The position numbers and the translations under genes were made by a program. The notes under the pieces are model-generated. The model saw only the letters and a program-made list of their open reading frames with translations, was not told the DNA's origin and did no database searches. Source: an uncultured Rhodospirillales bacterium (GTDB lineage Bacteria > Pseudomonadota > Alphaproteobacteria > Acetobacterales > Acetobacteraceae). Taken from it: DNA of 64,000 nt. The DNA lies in assembly GCA_903823665.1 (NCBI GenBank), contig CAIJTR010000153.1:21587-85586 (forward strand). The letters run 5' to 3'. This document shows, piece by piece, positions 16,852-25,149 of this stretch; the first letter of the stretch is position 1; every line of letters starts with the position of its first letter.

Positions 16852-18830
16852 AGCTGCTCGACCAATGCGACGAAGGCGAGGAACAGCACAAGGGCTGAGG
16901 CCATCACCACGAGGATTTGCCGGACGGTGAGGAACTGCATGAGGTCTGCTTGCGTGGAGAGCCACGCGCGGGAGGCGGCCACTGGGCGGAACAGATACGC
17001 GACTGCGGGGTCTTCCATGTGGACGGCGTAGATTGCTGCACGGGTGTCACCGGGGGCGGGCATGTCGAGGCTGTCGTGCGCGTCCATCAGCGCCGGGCCG
17101 AGGACTCGGCGCAAAGGCTGGGCGAAGCTGCCGCCGCCGTATTGTCCGCGTGGGTCGGCAAAGGCGGCACCGAAGCCGCAATCCCAGGCGGGGCCGGTGC
17201 GGTAGCCGGTGGCGGCACGGGCGCGCAGGACGGCGGCAATCGCTGCGCCGGCCAATCCGAGGAGGGCCAACACCGCGACGGGCGGATATCCGGGCTGTTC
17301 GGCCACTGGGGTGATCAGCAGGATGCCGGCGCGGTTGCTCATTCCGGCATTGCTCAACAGACCCAGCGCGGGTTCAGCCAGACCGAGCACAGCGCCTGGA
17401 AACAGGCCGATCGATACGACGGCCAGTGATGTCAAAAGCAACGCCCAGCGCATCGGTGGTCCGGCCTCCATCGCTTCTGCCGCTCCCGCCGAACGCGGTC
17501 TGCCGAGCAGGGCCACGCCGATCAGGCGGATTGCGGCGCATGCTGCTAGGGCCGTGGCCAGCGCGAGCGTTGCTGCCAGCACGCACACCAGAATTTGCAG
17601 GCCGAGGCCGCCCAGCCTCACGGAGGCCAGCACGGACTGGAACAGCAGCCATTCGCTGGCGAATCCGGCCGATGGCGGCAATCCGGCGAGGCAGGCGGCA
17701 CCGAGCAGCATGCAGGCCCCGGTGATCGGCATGCGCTGCATCAATCCGCCCAGTCGCTCCAGGCTGCGTGATCCGGCGTGGTGCAGCACCGATCCGCTGC
17801 CGAGGAACATCAACGATTTGAACAGGCCGTGTCCCAGAATGTGCAGCAGGGCGGCTGCCATCGCGAGGCTGGCCAGCGCCGAAATGTCCGCAGCCCTGGC
17901 TGCCATCGCCAGGCCCAGAGCGAGCGTGATCAGCCCGATATTCTCGACTGTTGAACAGGCCAGCACGGCCTTGATATCGCCTTCCATGTTGGCGCGAAAC
18001 GAACCCAGCACGGCGCTGGCGATGCCCATGACGAGCAGCGGCCCGGCCCACCATAGCGGCTGAGCGGGTCCGGCGAGGTCGAACAGCAGGCGGATCAACA
18101 CGTAGATCGCCACCTTCGTCATGGCTCCGGACATCAGCGCGGAGACCGGGGCGGGGGCTGCCGAATGCGCGGGGGGGAGCCAGACGTGCAGCGGTACGAG
18201 GCCTGCCTTGGCTCCAGGACCGATCAGCACCAGTGCCAGCACCACCCAGGCCCGCCACCCCTCCGGCGGATGCGCTCGCATGGCGGCGAAGCTGGTGCCG
18301 TGTCCGGCCAGCAGGGCAAGGGCTGCGATGAGGCAAAAGGCGGAGAGGGCCGCCATACCGAGATAGAGCCGTGCGGCTGCCTGAGTGGTCTCGCTGCGGT
18401 GGTCGGTCAGCACCAGAATGAACGAGGCGAGTGACATCAGCTCGAAGCCGGCCACCAGGGCGAAAGCGTCGCCTGCCAGCAGGGTGAGTGCCATGGCACC
18501 CACGAATACCGGCATTGCGGGAGACGTGGGCCACGCCGCCTCATCAAGCATGGCCGCCGAGGCCGCGGCACCGACCAGCATCAGCAGGAGCATGAACCAG
18601 GCGGATACTCCGTCCAGTGCCAGCGCCGAGGGCTGTCCCGCCAGTCCGAACGGCACGCTCAGCGTTTGCGGAGGGGCTCCGGCGAGCAAAAAAATCAAGA
18701 TTATCAGGCTTCCAAGCCCGCACAGGCCCAGCGTTCCCCATGCGGCCAGGCGTCCGCCGACCGCCCACGCCACCGGCCCAAGCGCCAGCAACAGCGCCGT
18801 CACCAAGGCCATCAGGGCCACGCCGCTCAC
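16848..18830 (-). CDS. hyfB: Ehr/hydrogenase-4 antiporter-like membrane subunit, HyfB type
   Basis: About 660 aa, first gene of the operon. NuoL/HyfB-like: SLASFILVLTDHRSETTQAA, GPGAKAGLVPLHVWLPPAHSAAPAPVSALMSGAMTKVAIY, LLHILGHGLFKSLMFLGSG, then a C-terminal extension (GYRTGPAWDCGFG, FAQPLRRVLGP) characteristic of HyfB. The GTG at 18830 gives the usual length; the ATG at 18812 is an equal alternative (654 aa), and neither has a strong ribosome site. The frame continues open to 19580, but that part is antisense to the phosphodiesterase gene and has no family character. The 154-bp gap to that divergent gene probably holds both promoters. Confidence 0.9.
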   Translation of the reverse strand: MSGVALMALVTALLLALGPVAWAVGGRLAAWGTLGLCGLGSLIILIFLLAGAPPQTLSVPFGLAGQPSALALDGVSAWFMLLLMLVGAAASAAMLDEAAWPTSPAMPVFVGAMALTLLAGDAFALVAGFELMSLASFILVLTDHRSETTQAAARLYLGMAALSAFCLIAALALLAGHGTSFAAMRAHPPEGWRAWVVLALVLIGPGAKAGLVPLHVWLPPAHSAAPAPVSALMSGAMTKVAIYVLIRLLFDLAGPAQPLWWAGPLLVMGIASAVLGSFRANMEGDIKAVLACSTVENIGLITLALGLAMAARAADISALASLAMAAALLHILGHGLFKSLMFLGSGSVLHHAGSRSLERLGGLMQRMPITGACMLLGAACLAGLPPSAGFASEWLLFQSVLASVRLGGLGLQILVCVLAATLALATALAACAAIRLIGVALLGRPRSAGAAEAMEAGPPMRWALLLTSLAVVSIGLFPGAVLGLAEPALGLLSNAGMSNRAGILLITPVAEQPGYPPVAVLALLGLAGAAIAAVLRARAATGYRTGPAWDCGFGAAFADPRGQYGGGSFAQPLRRVLGPALMDAHDSLDMPAPGDTRAAIYAVHMEDPAVAYLFRPVAASRAWLSTQADLMQFLTVRQILVVMASALVLFLAFVALVEQL

Positions 18831-18984
18831 GGCCGGGGATGTTTTGTTTGAGCCACGTCGCAACCTAGCAGCCAGGGGCCTCGTGCCGGAAGAGCGGCTA
18901 TTGGCTGAAGGTGTCATCAATTCTTCCGCACCACCGGCGCGATGTGCTTGGCTAAAACATCGGTATTTGGTGGGAATCGAAGAA

Positions 18985-20391
18985 ATGACCTGCGTGCTGC
19001 TCGTGGTGTTTGACGGATTGCGGCCCGACATGATCCGGCCGGACGTGACGCCCAATCTGATGCGCTTTGCCGCCCTCGGGACCACGATGGCGCGCGCCCG
19101 CTCGGTTTTCCCCTCGGAAACGCGCGTCTGCACCGCCTCGGTCGCCACCGGCTGCCATCCACGCCGGCACGGCATTGTGGCCAATCGGATGCTGCATCCT
19201 GCTGATCGCACCGCGCTTGTCGAAACCGGTGACGGCGAGTCGCTGCGCCGGATGCAGCAGGAAAGTGGCGAGGCGGCGGTGCTCGCCCCCGGTTTGTCTG
19301 ATCTGCTGGCCAAGGAAGGCCGGGAATACGCCGTCTTCAGCAGCGGCAGCACCGGCCAGAGCTTCATTCTCGCCCCGCGCGCCGACGAATTGGGCCAGCT
19401 TGTGCTGAGCGGCCATGGTGCGCGTGCCAGTTCGCAGCGTGGGCAACGGCTGCTGGAACGGCTCTCGCCGCCGCCAGCCGATCCGACCGCCCGCGCGGTG
19501 TGGATCGCGGAGGCGTGGCGCACCACACAGATGGCAGCGCCGCCGGACGCCAGCGTGCTGTGGCTTTGTGAGCCGGACACCTCGGCGCATTACGACGGGC
19601 TCGACAGCCACGTGCAGCGCCGGAAGTTGTCCGAGGTGGACGCAGCGTTTGGCCGTATTCTGGATGACTGGCAGGATGGCAAGCTGCGGGACGAGTTGCA
19701 GATCATCGTGGCGTCTGATCATGGCCACGTCACGATTGATGGGCATGTGGCATTGCTCACGGCGTTTCGGGCCGCGCCGGTGCTGGCAGGGTGCAGCTTC
19801 ACTGGCGGCGGTGGCATTGCGGTTCCGGGTGCGGACCCTGGCCGAATTGCGGAGATCACCGAGTGGCTGATGGAACAGCCGATGATCGCCAACGTGTTTG
19901 CTGCCGGGGAGGATGCGCTGTCGCCTGGGTGTCTGCCGCTCAGCACGGTTTTGCTCGACCATCCGCGTGCGGCGGACGTGGTTTACACGCTGCGCAACAG
20001 TGACGCCCGCAATGCCACCGGGCTGCTCGGCACCTCCCTGTCCACCGACGATTCCCGCCTTCCGCTTGGCGGTGGCACGCATGGCGGGCTCAACCGGGCA
20101 GAACTCGCCACGGTGTTGATGTTGGCAGGCTCCGCGATCACCCCTGGCCACACGTCTGACGAGATGGCGGGTCTGCCTGACATTGCCCCTACCATTCTCT
20201 CTCTGATCGGTGTGTCCGGCGGGGCCGCCATGGATGGCAGGGTGCTGGGTGATGCCTTGGGCGAGCAGCCTTTCGCCTGTGGGCCCCAGCTTCTGGACAT
20301 CGGCGAGGCGCAGAACGCGACCTATCATCAGCGGGTGGCGAGGCTGCGGGCTGGTCGTCATATCTGGCTCGATCACGCCGTCCGCGTATAG
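18985..20391 (+). CDS. Type I phosphodiesterase/nucleotide pyrophosphatase family protein
   Basis: 468 aa, alkaline phosphatase superfamily. Metal and catalytic motifs in order: VVFDGLRPDM (first Asp), SVFPSETRVCTASVATGCHP (region of the Thr/Ser nucleophile), EPDTSAHYDGLD (Asp and His metal ligands), ASDHGHVTIDGH (Asp-His-x-His), and a late GGGTHGGLN His. Such enzymes hydrolyse phosphodiester or pyrophosphate bonds, but the substrate is unknown. No signal peptide is evident, suggesting a cytoplasmic location. ATG at 18985 was chosen because the protein begins directly with the first beta strand (MTCVLLVVFDG); the frame extends to 18385 but that part is antisense to hyfB. It is divergent from the Ehr operon. 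Confidence 0.85.
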   Translation: MTCVLLVVFDGLRPDMIRPDVTPNLMRFAALGTTMARARSVFPSETRVCTASVATGCHPRRHGIVANRMLHPADRTALVETGDGESLRRMQQESGEAAVLAPGLSDLLAKEGREYAVFSSGSTGQSFILAPRADELGQLVLSGHGARASSQRGQRLLERLSPPPADPTARAVWIAEAWRTTQMAAPPDASVLWLCEPDTSAHYDGLDSHVQRRKLSEVDAAFGRILDDWQDGKLRDELQIIVASDHGHVTIDGHVALLTAFRAAPVLAGCSFTGGGGIAVPGADPGRIAEITEWLMEQPMIANVFAAGEDALSPGCLPLSTVLLDHPRAADVVYTLRNSDARNATGLLGTSLSTDDSRLPLGGGTHGGLNRAELATVLMLAGSAITPGHTSDEMAGLPDIAPTILSLIGVSGGAAMDGRVLGDALGEQPFACGPQLLDIGEAQNATYHQRVARLRAGRHIWLDHAVRV

Positions 20392-20435
20392 ATCCGGACT
20401 TGCATCAGATTGCCGGCACCGCGCGTAATATCGGT

Positions 20436-21296
20436 ATGACCCCTGTATTACGCGCCGCCGCCTTGCTTGTCGGCTCCATCATCTTGCCATCTTGCTCGCC
20501 AGTGGACGCGCTGAATGCGACCGTGGCGGCGGACGGCGTGACCGTTCAACGAGACCTCGCCTACGCGCCAGGCGCACGCCACGCGATGGATATATATCGT
20601 CCTGCACACGCAACCGGCCCGGCCCCGCTGGTGCTATTCATCTACGGCGGAGCCTGGAGCAGCGGGCAGAAGGGGGACTACAAATTCGTGGCCGTTCCGC
20701 TGGCCCGCCGCGGCGTTGTGGTCGCGGTCGCCGATTACCGGCTGGTGCCGGACGTGCGTTTTCCGGCGTTCCTCAACGACGTGGCCCAGGCCACCGCATT
20801 CGCCCAATCCCATGCCGCCGAATGGGGTGCCGATCCGAGCCGCATGTTCATCATGGGCCACTCCGCCGGGGGTTATAACGCGCTGATGGTGGGGCTCGAC
20901 CCGCAATATCTCGCAGCCGCCGGGGTGGACCGGAGCAAGCTGGCGGGGGTGATCGGCCTTGCCACGCCCGCTGATTTCCTGCCGCTGGATGATCCTTCGA
21001 CCATCGCGGCCTTCGGTCAGGCCACGGACCTGCCCTCTACCCAGCCGGTCAATTTCGCGGATGGCCATAATCCGCCGGTTCTGCTGCTGCATGGACAGTC
21101 CGACACCACCGTTTATCTGCGCAACAGCACCGCACTTGCCGCCCGGATTCGCGCCGCGGGCGGGCAGGCGACACTGATCACCTATCCTGGGATCGGCCAT
21201 ATCGGGCTGGTGACCAGCATCGCGCCGCTGTTCGACGGGAGGGCACCGGTGCTGGACGATGTCGTGAATTTCATCCACGCACAGCCGCCCCGTTAG
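20436..21296 (+). CDS. Alpha/beta hydrolase, putative lipoprotein esterase
   Basis: 286 aa. N-terminal lipoprotein signal (MTPVLRAAALLVGSIILPSC) with lipobox LPSC and Cys20 as the lipidated residue. The catalytic domain is of the esterase/BD-FAE type: LFIYGGAWSSG oxyanion region (Tyr in place of the usual His of HGGxW), nucleophile Ser in MGHSAGGYNA, acid Asp in GQSDTTVYL, His in GIGHIGLV. It probably hydrolyses an ester at the outer membrane or in the periplasm. A TTG at 20400 would add 12 residues before the signal and is less likely. It lies 45 bp after the phosphodiesterase and may be cotranscribed; hpnA begins 64 bp downstream. Confidence 0.85.
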   Translation: MTPVLRAAALLVGSIILPSCSPVDALNATVAADGVTVQRDLAYAPGARHAMDIYRPAHATGPAPLVLFIYGGAWSSGQKGDYKFVAVPLARRGVVVAVADYRLVPDVRFPAFLNDVAQATAFAQSHAAEWGADPSRMFIMGHSAGGYNALMVGLDPQYLAAAGVDRSKLAGVIGLATPADFLPLDDPSTIAAFGQATDLPSTQPVNFADGHNPPVLLLHGQSDTTVYLRNSTALAARIRAAGGQATLITYPGIGHIGLVTSIAPLFDGRAPVLDDVVNFIHAQPPR

Positions 21297-21360
21297 CCCT
21301 GCCACTTTAGCCAGACGCGTGAACCGGCTATAGCGCCGTCGCGGCATAAAGGTGGAATGA

Positions 21361-22365
21361 GTGAGCGAGACGCTGACATTGGTGACCGGCGGCACCGGCT
21401 TTGTTGGCTCGGCGGTGGTGCGTGCGCTGCTCGCCCGGGGCCACCGTGTGCGTGCGTTGGTGCGAAAGGGCAGTGATCGCGCCAATTTGGCCGGTCTTGG
21501 CATCGAGTTGGCGGAGGGCGATTTGACCGACCCCGCCTCGCTCGCCCGGGCCGTCACCGGATGCCAGCACGTGATGCATGTCGCCGCTGATTACCGGATT
21601 TGGGTGCCGGACCCGGAGGCGATGCTGCGGGCCAATGTGGACGGCACCGTGGCGCTGCTGCGCGCTGGGAAGGCCGCAGGCGTTGGCCGCATGGTCTATT
21701 GCAGCTCGGTCGCGGCCCTCGGCCTTACCGGCACCGCCGAGCCCGCCACCGAGACGACGCCGGTGAGCGAGGACAAGGTCGTAGGCCACTACAAAAAGTC
21801 GAAATTCCGCGCTGAGCAGGCGGTGCTGTCGCTGGTGCGCGATGAGGGGCTTGACGTGGTGATCGTCAATCCCGCCGCCCCCGTGGGGCCGCGCGACATC
21901 AAGCCGACGCCAACGGGGCGGATGATCAAGGATGCTGCGTCCGGCAAAATGCCCGCTTACGTGGAAACCGGGCTGAACGTGGTGCATGTCGATGACGTCG
22001 CGGCCGGTCACATTCTGGCGCTTGAGCGCGGGCGGGCTGGCGAGCGTTATATACTGGGCTCGGAGAACCTGACGCTGCTCGCTTTGCTGGAATTGGTGGA
22101 TGACGTGATGGGCCAGCCGCGCCGCCATGTGCGCCTGCCGCGTGAGGCGGTGTGGCCGGTGGCGATGGCTTGCGAGGCGCTGGCACGGTTCGGGATTGAG
22201 CCGTTGGTCACGCGCGATCATCTGCGAATGGCCGCCAAGACCATGTTCTTCTCCAACGCCAAGGCGGTGCGCGAACTTGGCTTCTCGCCCCGTCCGGCGC
22301 GTGATGCTGTGGCTGACGCGGTTGCCTGGTTCCGAATGCACAAGGCCGGGACCCATGCCGCATGA
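21361..22365 (+). CDS. hpnA: Hopanoid-associated sugar epimerase HpnA
   Basis: 334 aa with a GTG start. Extended short-chain dehydrogenase/epimerase: NAD motif TGGTGFVGSAV at the N-terminus, Ser in YCSSVAALG, and the catalytic GHYKKSK (YxxxK). The family member in hopanoid operons is thought to modify a sugar or ribose side chain, but its reaction is not firmly established. It is the first gene of the hpn operon. A weak promoter may lie just upstream (TATAGC at about 21330), but the match is poor. The stop overlaps the hpnB start by 4 nt. Confidence 0.93.
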   Translation: MSETLTLVTGGTGFVGSAVVRALLARGHRVRALVRKGSDRANLAGLGIELAEGDLTDPASLARAVTGCQHVMHVAADYRIWVPDPEAMLRANVDGTVALLRAGKAAGVGRMVYCSSVAALGLTGTAEPATETTPVSEDKVVGHYKKSKFRAEQAVLSLVRDEGLDVVIVNPAAPVGPRDIKPTPTGRMIKDAASGKMPAYVETGLNVVHVDDVAAGHILALERGRAGERYILGSENLTLLALLELVDDVMGQPRRHVRLPREAVWPVAMACEALARFGIEPLVTRDHLRMAAKTMFFSNAKAVRELGFSPRPARDAVADAVAWFRMHKAGTHAA

Positions 22366-23465
22366 CCACGCTCGCCTTTATCGCTCTGCTGGCATGGATT
22401 TATCTCGCAACATTGCATGGCCGGTTCTGGCAAGGTGGGCCATTGCTGCTGAAAGCCACGCCCGCCTCGCTGCCAGAGATCGCCATTGTGGTGCCGGCGC
22501 GTGATGAGGCGGACTGCATTGCTGACAGCATCGGCTCGCTGCTGGCACAGAATTATGCGGGGCCGCTCCAGGTTGTTCTCGTTGATGACAACAGCACGGA
22601 CGGCACGGCAGATGTGGCCCGCAAGCTCCCCGGATCAGAGCGACTGCGGATCATCACCGGGCAGCCGCGCCCCGACGGCTGGGCCGGTAAACTCTGGGCG
22701 GTGCATCAAGGTGTTTCGCAAACGGATGCGGAACTCGTGCTGCTGACGGATGCCGATATCGTTCACGACCCCGCCCATCTTTCCAGCATCGTCGCCAAGC
22801 TGCTGACCACGCGTGCGGATATGGTCAGCGAGATGGTGCAGCTTCGGTGTGAGGGCCTGTTCGAGCGGATGCTGATCCCAGCCTTCGTCTATTTCTTCCA
22901 GCTGCTCTACCCGTTCGCCTGGGTGAACAACACACAGCGGGCGACGGCCGCGGCGGCGGGTGGTTCTGTGCTGATCCGCAGGCGCGCGCTGGACCGGATT
23001 GGCGGCATCGCCTCGATGTCATCAGCCTTGATCGACGATGTGACGCTGGCATCGCGCGTCAAACTCGGTGGGCGCATTTGGCTTGGTCATTCCACCCTGG
23101 CGCGTTCCATCCGGCGCTATCCGGAGCCGCGTGACATCTGGAATATGATCGCCCGTTCCGCCTACACGCAGCTGAAGCTGTCGCCGGCTTTGCTCGTCCT
23201 CTCTACACTCGGCATGGGGTTGCTCTTCGTCGTGCCGCCCGTGGCTGCTGCCAACGGCATCTCGATGGGTGGCTTTGCCTGGACGATCATGGCTGCCACG
23301 TTCTGGCCAACATTGCAGCGTATGAAACAAAGCCCGTTTTGGGTGCCATTCCTGCCGACGATTGCGATATTCTACATGGCGGCCACGATTGGGTCGGCTT
23401 GGAACCATCATTTCGGTCGCGGTGTGGTGTGGAAAGATCGCGCCTATTCGGAGCCACAGACGTGA
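22362..23465 (+). CDS. hpnB: Hopene-associated glycosyltransferase HpnB
   Basis: 367 aa. One N-terminal membrane helix (TTLAFIALLAWIYLATLHG), a GT2 catalytic domain (IAIVVPARDEADCIADSIGS, VLVDDNSTDGTAD, LLTDADIVH, then LIDDVTLASRVK), and C-terminal hydrophobic segments (LLVLSTLGMGLLFVVPPVAA). Family association with hopanoid operons is strong; the acceptor is unproven. The ATG overlaps the hpnA stop (ATGA). Confidence 0.93.
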   Translation: MTTLAFIALLAWIYLATLHGRFWQGGPLLLKATPASLPEIAIVVPARDEADCIADSIGSLLAQNYAGPLQVVLVDDNSTDGTADVARKLPGSERLRIITGQPRPDGWAGKLWAVHQGVSQTDAELVLLTDADIVHDPAHLSSIVAKLLTTRADMVSEMVQLRCEGLFERMLIPAFVYFFQLLYPFAWVNNTQRATAAAAGGSVLIRRRALDRIGGIASMSSALIDDVTLASRVKLGGRIWLGHSTLARSIRRYPEPRDIWNMIARSAYTQLKLSPALLVLSTLGMGLLFVVPPVAAANGISMGGFAWTIMAATFWPTLQRMKQSPFWVPFLPTIAIFYMAATIGSAWNHHFGRGVVWKDRAYSEPQT

Positions 23466-24298
23466 GTAGCACCGCAGAAAACGTCGAGGCTTGGTCTGGC
23501 AAAGACAAGGGTGATGAGAATTTCCCGGTTGGTGCCATCGTATCCCCCCGGCTGCGCGCGCATGTGCATGCGTTCTACAGCTTTGCCCGCAATGCCGATG
23601 ACATCGCTGATAGCGACACGCTGGAAGCGGACGACAAAATCGCGCGCCTCAATGTCATGGAGGCCGTGCTGATGGGGGAGCACGATCACGGCTCGCCCAG
23701 CGCTCTCGGGCTTCGTGCAAGCCTCGCTGAGACGGGCGTTACGTCGCAGCACGCGCGCGAGCTGCTGATCGCGTTCCGGCAAGACGCGGTGAAAAATCGT
23801 TATGCGTGCTGGAACGAGCTTTACGATTACTGCCGTTACTCTGCCATGCCGGTGGGCCGCCACGTGCTCGATTTGCATGGTGAGAGCCATGACAGTTGGG
23901 TGCCGTCCGACGCGCTGTGCACCGTGCTGCAGGTTCTGAACCATGTGCAGGACTGCAAGAAGGACCTGCTGGCGCTCAATCGCTGCTATCTGCCGGATGA
24001 TCTCATGCTGCAATATGGCACTGGCATTGATGACGTGCTCGGCAATGCGGAAACGCCCGGTCTTCGCAAACTGTTCAATGATCTGCTGCAGCGTTGCCAA
24101 GCTCTCAACACAGATGCTGGCCCGTTGCCGCGCCATGTGCGGGACCGCAGGCTGAGAGTGGAGACTTCGATCATCTGCAATCTGTCGAACCGGCTGACGG
24201 CGCGGCTGCTTGCGAATGATCCAGTGGCAAAGCGGGTGAAGCTCAGCAAACTCGATGCCGGGCTCAGCATCCTCGCCGCGTTGCGGTTTCTGCCATGA
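23462..24298 (+). CDS. hpnC: Squalene synthase-like protein HpnC
   Basis: 278 aa, GTG start overlapping the hpnB stop (GTGA). Trans-isoprenyl diphosphate synthase fold. The first Asp-rich motif is FARNADDIADSD; the second is NHVQDCKKDLLALNRCYLP. In the established HpnC/D/E route, HpnD makes presqualene diphosphate from two farnesyl diphosphates, HpnC converts it to hydroxysqualene, and HpnE reduces that to squalene. The frame open to 23339 is an extension into hpnB and was discarded. Confidence 0.94.
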   Translation: MSSTAENVEAWSGKDKGDENFPVGAIVSPRLRAHVHAFYSFARNADDIADSDTLEADDKIARLNVMEAVLMGEHDHGSPSALGLRASLAETGVTSQHARELLIAFRQDAVKNRYACWNELYDYCRYSAMPVGRHVLDLHGESHDSWVPSDALCTVLQVLNHVQDCKKDLLALNRCYLPDDLMLQYGTGIDDVLGNAETPGLRKLFNDLLQRCQALNTDAGPLPRHVRDRRLRVETSIICNLSNRLTARLLANDPVAKRVKLSKLDAGLSILAALRFLP

Positions 24299-25149
24299 GC
24301 AATCCGTTGGGGGCGGAGCGCGCCGATCTTGATGCTGTGGAGGCGATTGTCCGCAATGCCGGGACCAGCTTCTATCGCGGCATGCGCATTCTGCCGCCGG
24401 ACCGGCGGATGGCGATGTATGCGATTTATGCGTTTTGCCGGATCGTGGATGACATTGCCGATGATCCCGCCCCGTTTCACACCGTTCTGCCGCGCCTGAA
24501 TGAATGGCGGGCGCGTGTGGTGGGGCTTTACGCTGGTCATGCCGGAAGTGCCGTGGAGCGTGTGCTTCTGCGTGCCATCCAAACCTACGACCTGCGCCAG
24601 CGGGATTTCGAGGCTGTGATTGACGGCATGCAGATGGATGCTGAGACGGCTATCGTTGCTCCTGATCTGGAAACACTCGATTTGTATTGCGACCGTGTGG
24701 CTGCTGCGGTCGGCCGCTTGTCGGTGCGCGCGTTTGGGGATGCCTCGATGGATGCCGATCGCGTCGCATGGTCACTCGGGCGCGCGCTGCAGCTCACCAA
24801 TATCCTGCGTGATGTGGCGGAGGATGCCGCCCGTCAGCGGCTTTATTTGCCGCGTGAATACCTCGTCGAGGCGGAGATTCCGCTGGAGCCGCAAAAGGCG
24901 CTGCTGCACCGGGCGCTGCCCGCCGTCTGCGCCCGGCTGGCGCGTGATGCGCATGCCCATTTTGCCGCCGCCCACATGGCGATGGAAGATTGCATCCCGC
25001 AGGCGATGAAACCCGCTCGCGTTATGGCCGCCAGCTACGCCGCCATTCTCGACAAGCTGGAGGCGCGAGGCTGGGACAGGTTGCAGATGCCGGTCAAGGT
25101 TCCCAAATGGCGGAGGCTTTGGATCGCCATCCGCCACGGTATGCTTTGA
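24295..25149 (+). CDS. hpnD: Presqualene diphosphate synthase HpnD
   Basis: 284 aa. Squalene/phytoene synthase family with both Asp-rich motifs intact: FCRIVDDIADDPAP and LTNILRDVAEDAARQRLYLP. SFYRGMRILPPDRRMAMYAIYAFCR near the N-terminus is the usual family start. It condenses two farnesyl diphosphates to presqualene diphosphate. The ATG overlaps the hpnC stop (ATGA). Confidence 0.95.
   Translation: MSNPLGAERADLDAVEAIVRNAGTSFYRGMRILPPDRRMAMYAIYAFCRIVDDIADDPAPFHTVLPRLNEWRARVVGLYAGHAGSAVERVLLRAIQTYDLRQRDFEAVIDGMQMDAETAIVAPDLETLDLYCDRVAAAVGRLSVRAFGDASMDADRVAWSLGRALQLTNILRDVAEDAARQRLYLPREYLVEAEIPLEPQKALLHRALPAVCARLARDAHAHFAAAHMAMEDCIPQAMKPARVMAASYAAILDKLEARGWDRLQMPVKVPKWRRLWIAIRHGML

Noticed and set aside
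11717..18830. Calling the cluster a true [NiFe] hydrogenase-4 or formate hydrogenlyase
   Set aside because: The large subunit lacks both Cys pairs, and no ferredoxin, formate dehydrogenase or maturation genes are present.
18385..18984. N-terminal extension of the phosphodiesterase frame to 668 aa
   Set aside because: Lies antisense to hyfB; the domain starts at MTCVLLVVFDG.
18831..19580. N-terminal extension of the HyfB frame to 910 aa
   Set aside because: It is antisense to the phosphodiesterase gene, is Ser/Arg-rich low-complexity and has no family similarity; normal HyfB length is reached from 18830.
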